Below, piece after piece: positions 1 through 5,560 of a stretch of 5,560 nt of DNA. Source of the DNA: Bacteroidota bacterium (lineage in GTDB: Bacteria > Bacteroidota > Rhodothermia > Balneolales > HLUCCA01); contig DLXM01000318.1 of the NCBI GenBank assembly GCA_003448835.1, positions 963-6,522 on the forward strand, written 5' to 3'. Below the pieces are notes generated by a model. That model saw only the letters and a list, made by a program, of their open reading frames with translations, did not search any database and was not told the origin of the DNA. Positions within the stretch are counted from its first letter, which is position 1. Each line of letters opens with the position of its first letter. The position numbers and the translations under genes are program-made.

Positions 1-327
1 AAAGGCAATAAAGGTATCGTTGTGGTATCAGCTGTTGACGCTGACGCTGCTGATGCTGCCATCGCCCGAATCAAATCGATCACCGGTTCACTTGAAGAAG
101 GTGAAATCTATGATGGATTAGTTAAATCTATCAAAGAATACGGTGCATTTATTGAATTGATGCCTGGTAAAGAAGGATTACTTCATATCTCTGAAATCGA
201 TCACAAGCGAATTGATAGAGTAGAAGATGTACTTCGTGAAGGCGATAGAGTTCAAGTCATTCTTCTTAAAATTGAAAATGGCGGCAAACTCAGATTGTCA
301 AGAAAAGCACTTATTCCAAACGAATAA
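1..327 (+). CDS. pnp: Polynucleotide phosphorylase (PNPase), C-terminal KH end and S1 domain; 5' truncated by the window edge
   Basis: The frame is open from base 1 (KGNKGIVVVSAVDADAADAA) to a TAA at 325-327, so this is the last 108 residues of a larger protein; the GTG at 22 is an internal valine, not a start. PNPase is a phosphorolytic 3'-5' exoribonuclease of RNA turnover in the cytoplasm. The first 30 or so residues match the end of the KH domain (a beta strand, then an Ala-rich helix ending AIARIKSI). An S1 RNA-binding domain follows from about residue 35: GEIYDGLVKSIKEYGAFIEL, then GKEGLLHISEI, GDRVQVILLKI and the closing LRLSRKAL. The order KH-S1-stop, together with 'GLLHISEIDHKRI', is characteristic of PNPase rather than of ribosomal protein S1. 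The catalytic RNase PH domains lie outside the window. A strong intrinsic terminator begins 23 nt after the stop. A small GCT/GAC-rich run at 31-60 encodes the Ala/Asp-rich helix and is the most GC-rich patch of this segment. Confidence 0.95.
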   Translation, partial: KGNKGIVVVSAVDADAADAAIARIKSITGSLEEGEIYDGLVKSIKEYGAFIELMPGKEGLLHISEIDHKRIDRVEDVLREGDRVQVILLKIENGGKLRLSRKALIPNE

Positions 328-350
328 GTTTGACAAATTTCTTACCTTTG

Positions 351-392
351 AAAGCGCCATTAAGTCAAATTAATGGCGCTTTTCTTATTTTT
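351..392 (+). terminator. Rho-independent terminator after pnp
   Basis: A perfect 13-bp inverted repeat (AAAGCGCCATTAA at 351-363, TTAATGGCGCTTT at 370-382) closes a 6-nt loop (GTCAAA, 364-369). A T-rich run follows (381-392, interrupted by one C and one A). The GC core GCGCC/GGCGC in the stem and the U tract are what an intrinsic terminator needs. It starts 23 nt after the pnp stop, on the same strand. The right arm contains an ATG at 373 that is in frame with the M16 gene, and the T tract ends only 16 nt before the M16 start preferred here. The hairpin may therefore act as a partial terminator or RNA 3'-end stabiliser between pnp and the next genes. Confidence 0.88.
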
Positions 393-408
393 AATACATT
401 ATTTCATT

Positions 409-1659
409 ATGTCCCCAGAAACAGAACATATACACAAGAGTACTCATCCAACCGGCCTTAGAATTGTTACTGAAACGATAGATAGTGTTAGAAGCCTTAC
501 AGTAGGTGTTTGGATCAAAACAGGCAGCAGGCACGAAGATATCAAAGTTGCAGGAATCACTCATTTCCTGGAGCACATGTTATTCAAAGGCACCGAAAAA
601 CGAAGTGCATTTGACATCGTTCAGGGCATAGAGTCAGTAGGTGGTTATTTAAATGCATTTACATCGTCTGAATACACGTGTTATTACGTACGCTGTCTGG
701 ACTCAGAGCTTCAAAAATCACTGGATGTTCTATTTGATATGGTGCAGCATTCAACACTTCCATTGGAAGAAATTGAAAAAGAGAAGAAAGTAGTCATAGA
801 AGAAATGAAAATGTATCGGGACAATCCAGATGATTACATTTTTGAAGAGTTTACCGGACAAATATTTAATCAACATCCTCTTGGACGTCCTATAATTGGT
901 TATGAAGCCACAGTATCGGCTTACACACAAGAAGACCTTAAACAATACATTGCCGATCGATATACACCCGGTAATATCATTGTTGCAGTTGCAGGTAATG
1001 TAGAACATAAGGATGTAGTTGATTTAGTAGATCAATATTATATCAATGCAACACCTACTAAGACGACTACAAGTGGGAAACAAGTATTAACACCATATGA
1101 AACTTCATCCAAAACTCTAACAAAAGCGATTGAGCAAACACATTTTGTAGTTGGACGCAGATCATTGGCTAACGATGATCCGGAACGCTATAAATTATTG
1201 TTGATCAACACGATACTAGGTGGTGGAATGAGTAGCCGGTTGCATCAAAATATCCGTGAAAAATATGGGTATTGTTATTCCATCAGCTCTTTCAATCAGG
1301 CATATACCGATACCGGGATGTTTGGAGTATATGTAGGTACAGACAAAGAGTATGTTACTCATGTTAAAGAACTTATCTTTGAGGAGTTCAGAAAACTTAG
1401 AGAGTCACAAGTAAGTGATAAAGAGCTGTCAGAAGCTAAAGCCCAGCTTAAAGGGAAGTTATTATTGTCACAAGAAAGTATGAGCAACAGGATGACCAGA
1501 CTAGCCAAAAGTGAGATCTACTACGACCGATATATCACTTTAGATGAATTGGTTGAACAGATTGATCTGGTCACGGCAGATGCGATCCTGGATTTCTCAA
1601 AAGACTTTTTCAACGTATCTTTATTTTCAGAAACTTTGTTATTACCAGAGGAAAAATGA
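409..1659 (+). CDS. M16 family zinc metallopeptidase (insulinase / processing-peptidase-like)
   Basis: This 416-residue protein has the two-domain M16B architecture at the usual length of single-chain bacterial members. Domain 1 carries the inverted zinc motif HFLEH (H52, E55, H56; bases 562-576), inside [14 protein letters not shown]. The expected third ligand is about 76 residues on, in [15 protein letters not shown] (E131/E132). Domain 2, from about residue 230, contains the conserved [15 protein letters not shown] and the Arg/Tyr motif [11 protein letters not shown], which in the family helps bind substrate. All catalytic signatures are intact, so it should be an active peptidase, probably cytoplasmic since no signal peptide is evident; the substrate is unknown. 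I chose ATG 409 over an in-frame ATG at 373 because the latter lies inside the terminator stem and would add the hydrophobic MALFLFLIHYFI encoded by the T tract. No Shine-Dalgarno is visible before 409. The stop overlaps the asnS start (ATGA), indicating translational coupling. A pnp-M16 order also occurs in Bacillus-type genomes (mlpA/ymxG). Confidence is high for the family, moderate for the start. Confidence 0.93.
   Translation: MSPETEHIHKSTHPTGLRIVTETIDSVRSLTVGVWIKTGSRHEDIKVAGITHFLEHMLFKGTEKRSAFDIVQGIESVGGYLNAFTSSEYTCYYVRCLDSELQKSLDVLFDMVQHSTLPLEEIEKEKKVVIEEMKMYRDNPDDYIFEEFTGQIFNQHPLGRPIIGYEATVSAYTQEDLKQYIADRYTPGNIIVAVAGNVEHKDVVDLVDQYYINATPTKTTTSGKQVLTPYETSSKTLTKAIEQTHFVVGRRSLANDDPERYKLLLINTILGGGMSSRLHQNIREKYGYCYSISSFNQAYTDTGMFGVYVGTDKEYVTHVKELIFEEFRKLRESQVSDKELSEAKAQLKGKLLLSQESMSNRMTRLAKSEIYYDRYITLDELVEQIDLVTADAILDFSKDFFNVSLFSETLLLPEEK
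1647..1651 (+). promoter_or_regulatory. Ribosome binding site of asnS
   Basis: AGAGG lies 4 nt before the ATG at 1656, inside the last codons of the M16 gene. It is the clearest Shine-Dalgarno-like site at a gene start in this window. Together with the 4-nt stop/start overlap (ATGA, 1656-1659), it supports re-initiation at asnS after translation of the peptidase. Confidence 0.5.
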
Positions 1660-3164
1660 GTAGAAAACAATTGATTTACATCAATCAACTGTCCAAATTT
1701 GATGGACTAAAAGTGACATTAAACGGATGGATTTATAATAAACGTGGCAGTAAAATGCTTGTGTTTTTGATTCTTCGTGATGGTACCGGATTATTGCAAT
1801 GTATCGTGGATAAAGAAGATGTCGGCGAAGAAATGTTCGAAATAGCTGATTCATTGACCCAGGAGAGCTCTGTATCGATTACTGGAATTGTTCAGGAAGA
1901 TGAACGCTCACAAGGTGGGTATGAGCTGCATGTGACTGACATTAAAATTCATCAGATCACACAGGATTATCCGATTACTCCCAAAGAACACGGTATAGAA
2001 TTTCTTATGGAGAATCGTCATTTATGGCTGAGAAGTCAGCGACAATGGGCGGTAATGCGTGTCCGGAATGAAATTATTTATGCGATTCATAAATTTTTTC
2101 AGGAAAAAGGATTCATTCAAATGGATGCTCCCATTTTTACGGGTAATGCTGTAGAAGGTACATCCACACTTTTTGAAACGAATTATTTCGAAGAAAAAGC
2201 TTATTTAACGCAGTCTGGTCAGCTATATGGCGAAGCAATGGCTCTCGCCCATGGTAAAATCTATACATTTGGACCTACTTTTCGTGCGGAAAAATCAAAA
2301 ACGCGTCGTCATCTAACTGAATTCTGGATGATTGAGCCTGAAATGGCTTTTTATGATCTGGATATGAACATGGATCTTGCCGAGGATTTGATTACCTACA
2401 TCGTTGAACGTGTAATTGAAAGACGTAAAAAGGAACTGGAAATTCTGGGTCGTGATCTGGCTAAACTTGAAGCAATTAAATCTCCGTTTCCGAGAATAAC
2501 TTATACTCAGGCAATTGAAATTCTGACTAGTGACGCGACTAAAAAAATGCTGGATGAAATGGAATCATCCAGAAAAGAAGAAGAAATATCTTTGAATGAA
2601 GAGCTCAAAACGATAGAAAAAGAGCATGGACAGGCTAAAAAAGGTCGAAAACTTGAGATCGAACGAAGACTTCGGGAAATTCGATTGCGACTTGATGAAA
2701 TTGAAGAAGATTTGAGAAATATTCCGGTTTGGAAAACTTCTGCACTTGAAAAAGTATGGGGTGATGATTTAGGCGGGTCGGACGAAACCATTCTAACTAT
2801 GCAGTTTGATACACCAATCATGGTCCATGGTTATCCTTCCGAAATCAAAGCATTTTACATGAAGCATGATCCTAATAATGATAAAGTTGCACTCGGTGTC
2901 GATATGTTAGCCCCAGAGGGATATGGTGAAATAATAGGTGGGGGTCAGCGTGAAGAAAGTCTTGAAGTATTACTGGAACGAATCAAACAGCATGATTTAC
3001 CGGTAGAAGCATTCTCATGGTATTTGGATCTTCGCAAATTTGGAACGGTTCCGCATTCAGGCTTTGGTTTAGGTCTGGAGCGGACTGTAGCCTGGTTGTG
3101 TGGATTAAAACATGTTAGAGAAACAATTCCATTCCCAAGAACTTTGGGTCGATTATACCCTTAA
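1656..3164 (+). CDS. asnS: Asparaginyl-tRNA synthetase (class IIb), with a charged coiled-coil insert
   Basis: It attaches asparagine to tRNA(Asn) using ATP, in the cytoplasm. Residues about 18-100 are the OB-fold anticodon-binding domain ([14 protein letters not shown] ... [15 protein letters not shown]). The class II core follows: motif 1 around 145-160 ending at P159; motif 2 at 209-229 ([17 protein letters not shown]); motif 3 at 469-479 ([11 protein letters not shown], Arg476). YLTQSGQLY (183-191), EFWMIEPE and the C-terminus [13 protein letters not shown] favour AsnRS over AspRS, which usually has QSPQLY. The protein is 502 residues, against about 430 for the Bacillus enzyme. Most of the excess is a Lys/Glu/Arg-rich segment at about 292-366, between AIEIL and WGDDLG, where relatives have only a short link. 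It is helical-looking with heptad-like spacing of Leu and Ile and few prolines, so probably a coiled coil; its function is unknown. The reading frame is intact on both sides. It begins in an ATGA overlap with the M16 gene and ends TAA, 12 nt before holA. Confidence 0.96.
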   Translation: MSRKQLIYINQLSKFDGLKVTLNGWIYNKRGSKMLVFLILRDGTGLLQCIVDKEDVGEEMFEIADSLTQESSVSITGIVQEDERSQGGYELHVTDIKIHQITQDYPITPKEHGIEFLMENRHLWLRSQRQWAVMRVRNEIIYAIHKFFQEKGFIQMDAPIFTGNAVEGTSTLFETNYFEEKAYLTQSGQLYGEAMALAHGKIYTFGPTFRAEKSKTRRHLTEFWMIEPEMAFYDLDMNMDLAEDLITYIVERVIERRKKELEILGRDLAKLEAIKSPFPRITYTQAIEILTSDATKKMLDEMESSRKEEEISLNEELKTIEKEHGQAKKGRKLEIERRLREIRLRLDEIEEDLRNIPVWKTSALEKVWGDDLGGSDETILTMQFDTPIMVHGYPSEIKAFYMKHDPNNDKVALGVDMLAPEGYGEIIGGGQREESLEVLLERIKQHDLPVEAFSWYLDLRKFGTVPHSGFGLGLERTVAWLCGLKHVRETIPFPRTLGRLYP

Positions 3165-3176
3165 AATTAGCTCGAT

Positions 3177-4268
3177 TTGCCTTTAACTAAGATTACATCA
3201 GTTAACTATCCGGTTGCAAAGAAAGAAATTGCAGCCGGTGATCTGTTGCCTTTTTATTTCATTTGTGGCGAAGAAACGTTTTTTGTGGATTCTTTGCAGA
3301 ATGATCTGATTAAAGTCATGCCTGTTGACTTGCGTGATTTCAATATGGATATCTTTTATGGGAATGAAACTACTCTATCTAAAGTGATCAACGCGGCCAA
3401 GAGTTATCCTATGATGGCCGATCGTCGGATTGTTGTGCTAAGGGAATTCTCAGCATTATTTGAGCGTAATAAAGAAGAACTTGAGGATAGTGAATCTGAC
3501 GAGGAGGGAGGATCGAGCTCTGTTGACGAGTTGATAGCATATATTGAAAGACCAAACCAATCAACCATATTTATCATAACTGATAAAAAGGCTCTTGGCA
3601 ATTCAAGGCTTGGTAAAGTGATTGAAAAAAGTAATCATGCCTGTTATGCCAAATTTGAACCAATCACTGAGAATATTCTACCGGATTGGATTATCAAATG
3701 GACCCAATTTCATCATAATAGAACCCTTGAACCACAGGCTGCACTATTATTAGTTCAGCGTATTGGAAGTGATCTTTTAGCGATTACATCGGAAATCGAA
3801 AAATTTTCGACTAGTAAAAAAGAAAATGAATCAATTACACTGAATGATGTAACCGAACATGTCAGGGTTACTAAAGAAATCAATGCTTTCGATTTTAAAG
3901 ACGCAATCATTTCGGGGAATACTCAGAAGAGTCTAAAGATGGCTGAACAGATGTTAATGACTACTAAAACTTCTGAAACCGGCGAAATTATGCGTTTGAT
4001 TGCATTTTTATACGGATATTATTCCAATATCTGGCAAATTCAAAGGCTGACACAAAAGGGAATTCCATCCAAGCAGATTCAAGCTACTGTAGGAATTAAA
4101 AGTGAGTATTATTTCAACAATCTTTCTAAGGAGTCAAGATCTTTTACTCCAGCTAAAATTCATTTAGCATTTGAAGCAATTTTAGATGCAGATAAAGCTG
4201 CTAAAGGGTTCACAAAACTTGAACCATCCGATATACTTTACATGTTGATTAGACGATTAACTGCCTGA
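3177..4268 (+). CDS. holA: DNA polymerase III subunit delta (clamp loader)
   Basis: The delta subunit opens the beta sliding clamp within the clamp-loader complex during replication. At 363 residues the protein has the usual length. The family N-terminus is visible as PFYFICGEETFFVDSL (25-40), with the GEE signature in the AAA+-like domain that has no functional P-loop. Further matches are ADRRIVVLREFS (81-92), a strand IFIITDKKALGNSRLGK (131-147), the domain II helices with GSDLLAITSEIEKF (197-210) followed by ITLNDVTEHV, and domain III ending in LEPSDILYMLIRRL. Identification rests on the whole pattern because this family diverges fast. The start is TTG: an in-frame TAG at 3168-3170 bars anything further upstream, and no ATG occurs before the conserved GEE region; a second TTG at 3246 would leave almost nothing before PFYF. 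No Shine-Dalgarno is seen. Residues 98-118 form an acidic, Ser/Gly-rich loop (9 of the 12 residues from E100 to G111 are Glu or Asp or flank them). It lies 12 nt after asnS, probably in the same transcript, and ends 2 nt from a convergent gene. Confidence 0.88.
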   Translation: MPLTKITSVNYPVAKKEIAAGDLLPFYFICGEETFFVDSLQNDLIKVMPVDLRDFNMDIFYGNETTLSKVINAAKSYPMMADRRIVVLREFSALFERNKEELEDSESDEEGGSSSVDELIAYIERPNQSTIFIITDKKALGNSRLGKVIEKSNHACYAKFEPITENILPDWIIKWTQFHHNRTLEPQAALLLVQRIGSDLLAITSEIEKFSTSKKENESITLNDVTEHVRVTKEINAFDFKDAIISGNTQKSLKMAEQMLMTTKTSETGEIMRLIAFLYGYYSNIWQIQRLTQKGIPSKQIQATVGIKSEYYFNNLSKESRSFTPAKIHLAFEAILDADKAAKGFTKLEPSDILYMLIRRLTA

Positions 4269-4270
4269 TT

Positions 4271-5560
4271 CTAATATTCCAACAAGTTAGTTAGTTCTTT
4301 TTCTAATCTGGATAATGCTAAATATCCCTCTTCAAGTCTTGTATTCGTAGGAATTGGGGTATCCAATGATGAACAACGTCCAATTGGCGCATCGAGGTGT
4401 TCAAATCCTTTGCTGGCAATAATTGCGGCAATTTCACTCATTGGTCCCATGAATTCTGACGGTTCCTGAAGTAAAAGTACCCGACCAGTTTTTTTGACAG
4501 TTTTTAGAATAGCTTCAGTATCCAATGGAAGCAGCGAACGAAGATCCAGGATTTCAATTGATATGCCACTTTGCTCATAAATTCTGTTAACTACGGATTC
4601 AGCCCAATGTACACCCATCCCGTAAGTAATAATCGAAGCTTCGGTTCCTGCACGGTGGACTCTCGCTTTTCCGATTTCTTCATACACAAGGTTTTCAACT
4701 TTTGGACCTCTCAGACTTCTATAGAGTTTTTTGTGTTCAAATATTAATACCGGATTAGGATCAAACAAGGAACTCCATGTTAATATTTGGGCGTCCTCAA
4801 CAGTAGCCGGAACTACCACTTTAAGGCCACTATGCTGCATAAACCATCCCTCAGGACACTGAGAATGAAATGGACCTGCCCCAACACCACCACCATATGG
4901 AGAACGAATTGTTACGTTGATTGCCGGTGACCAACGATAGTGAGATTTTGCCAGGTTGTTCACTATCTGATTGAAACCACATGTGATAAAATCAGCGAAT
5001 TGCATTTCAACTACCGGACGAAATCCCGCCAGACTGAGTCCGTATGCGGCACCAATTGCTCCAGATTCGATAATAGGGGTATTTCTTACACGATGTTTAC
5101 AATAAACCGAGTGAAAATTATCAGTTATTTTGAAAACACCGCCGTATTCAGCAATATCCTGCCCAAGGATAATGGTTTTATTGTCATGTGCCATTGCAGC
5201 GTTCAGGGCATTTCTAATTCCGTCTACATAACGAAACTGAGTTAGATCAGCATATAAATCCGGAACATCCTTCCCAATAATTACACTTGGAGCCTCTACT
5301 GAACGAGCATAAACTGCATTAATTTCTGTTGCTTCATCAAATTCGGGCAATGGACAATCCAGAGCTTTGCTCACATCATCTTTTATGAAATTCTTTAAGT
5401 CTTGTTTGATTGATTTGAGTTCATTTTCGGTAACATCATGTTCCTTTTGCAGGTAGTTTTCATAGCGTAGAATAGGATCTTTTTTACTCCATTCTTCAAA
5501 TAATTCGTTTGGAACGTATGAGGTTCCTGAAGCTTCTTCATGTCCACGCATTCTAAACGT
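4271..5560 (-). CDS. 2-oxoacid dehydrogenase complex E1, fused alpha/beta subunits (thiamine diphosphate dependent); 5' end beyond the window
   Basis: E1 decarboxylates a 2-oxoacid on thiamine diphosphate and passes the acyl group to the lipoyl domain of E2. The frame runs off the right edge: codons before the ATG at 5551 read T-F-R, giving TFRMRGHEEASGTSYVP, so the start is outside and that Met is internal. The first 65 or so visible residues are the end of an E1-alpha domain (RMRGHEEAS; EEWSKKDPILRYENYL; a charged C-terminal helix). A linker of about 40 residues leads into a complete E1-beta: ILGQDIAEYGGVFKIT; the cofactor-activating Glu in PIIESGAIGAAYG (Glu codon 5066-5068); EMQFADFITCGFNQIVNNLAK; SPYGGGVGAGPFHSQ with its conserved His; SGLKVVVPAT; LIFEHKKLYRSLRG; and the C-terminal transketolase domain (ITYGMGVHWAES; LDLRSLLPLD). 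Alpha and beta in one chain is typical of Bacteroidota-type enzymes, often annotated 2-oxoisovalerate (branched-chain) dehydrogenase; pyruvate is also possible, and I cannot decide the substrate from these motifs. Stop TAG; no terminator is seen downstream. Confidence 0.94.
   Translation of the reverse strand, partial: TFRMRGHEEASGTSYVPNELFEEWSKKDPILRYENYLQKEHDVTENELKSIKQDLKNFIKDDVSKALDCPLPEFDEATEINAVYARSVEAPSVIIGKDVPDLYADLTQFRYVDGIRNALNAAMAHDNKTIILGQDIAEYGGVFKITDNFHSVYCKHRVRNTPIIESGAIGAAYGLSLAGFRPVVEMQFADFITCGFNQIVNNLAKSHYRWSPAINVTIRSPYGGGVGAGPFHSQCPEGWFMQHSGLKVVVPATVEDAQILTWSSLFDPNPVLIFEHKKLYRSLRGPKVENLVYEEIGKARVHRAGTEASIITYGMGVHWAESVVNRIYEQSGISIEILDLRSLLPLDTEAILKTVKKTGRVLLLQEPSEFMGPMSEIAAIIASKGFEHLDAPIGRCSSLDTPIPTNTRLEEGYLALSRLEKELTNLLEY

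Noticed and set aside
31..60. GCT/GAC-rich near-repeat in pnp
   Set aside because: It encodes the Ala/Asp-rich helix of the KH domain in frame and is too short and imperfect to be a real tandem repeat.
330..335. TTGACA, a perfect sigma-70 -35 box
   Set aside because: About 17 nt downstream (353-358) the sequence is AGCGCC, with no -10-like element.
343..350. TACCTTTG matches the Bacteroidota -7 promoter consensus TAnnTTTG, with TTTG at 329-332 upstream
   Set aside because: The two boxes are only 10 nt apart instead of about 19-20, and no TTTG lies at the right distance; the start would also fall inside the terminator stem. It is a candidate promoter for the M16 operon but too weak to list.
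391..1008. Two minus-strand open frames within the M16 gene (391-576 and 751-1008)
   Set aside because: Both lie antisense to clearly conserved M16 sequence; their translations are Cys/Phe/Ile-rich without domain features.
2507..2821. Open frame on the minus strand, Ser/Ile-rich, inside asnS
   Set aside because: It is antisense to the Lys/Glu-rich coiled-coil segment of AsnRS; the Ser/Phe-rich composition is what the reverse complement of that codon run gives, and it resembles no protein.
3502..3512. Strong Shine-Dalgarno-like run (AGGAGGGAGGA) inside holA
   Set aside because: No start codon stands at a suitable distance (the next in-frame TTG at 3531 is 18 nt away); it arises from Glu/Gly codons of the acidic loop.
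3404..3601. Minus-strand open frame rich in Ser
   Set aside because: It is the antisense shadow of the acidic HolA loop.
4940..5245. Plus-strand open frame of 101 codons within the E1 gene
   Set aside because: It overlaps the most conserved part of E1-beta on the other strand, and its translation shows no recognisable domain.

Overview
The window is an ordinary-looking stretch of a moderately AT-rich bacterial chromosome (about 40% GC by eye). It is densely packed with housekeeping genes. Two things point to the Bacteroidota/FCB side of the tree. The 2-oxoacid dehydrogenase E1 carries alpha-type and beta-type sequence in one reading frame. Shine-Dalgarno signals are mostly weak or absent. 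The asparaginyl-tRNA synthetase resembles the Bacillus/Thermus-like type (EIIGGGQRE, ending in [12 protein letters not shown]) rather than the E. coli-like type that I recall for many Flavobacteria and Bacteroides. A deeper FCB branch (Balneola/Rhodothermus, Ignavibacteria or Kapabacteria-like) is therefore a reasonable guess, but the sequence does not settle it.

Layout from left to right: the 3' end of pnp (polynucleotide phosphorylase: end of the KH domain plus the S1 domain, 1-327); a strong intrinsic terminator hairpin (351-392); an M16 zinc peptidase (409-1659); asnS (1656-3164, overlapping the peptidase stop by ATGA); holA (3177-4268, TTG start 12 nt after asnS); then, on the opposite strand and only 2 nt away, the 3' two thirds or so of a fused E1 alpha/beta 2-oxoacid dehydrogenase (4271-5560), whose 5' end lies beyond the right edge. 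There is no gene-free stretch longer than about 80 bases, and I see no RNA gene, mobile element, CRISPR array or long repeat.

M16 peptidase, asnS and holA look like one transcription unit because of their overlap and tight spacing. They do not share a pathway: proteolysis, tRNA charging and clamp loading. The pnp-M16 neighbourhood recalls the rpsO-pnp-M16 order of Bacillus and its relatives. The terminator leaves only 16 nt before the M16 start, so this operon is probably transcribed from a promoter upstream of the hairpin or by read-through from pnp.

I found no convincing new biological system. The most noteworthy items are a highly charged, probably coiled-coil insert of about 60 residues in the catalytic domain of AsnRS, the terminator that embeds a false upstream start codon for the peptidase, and the fused E1.
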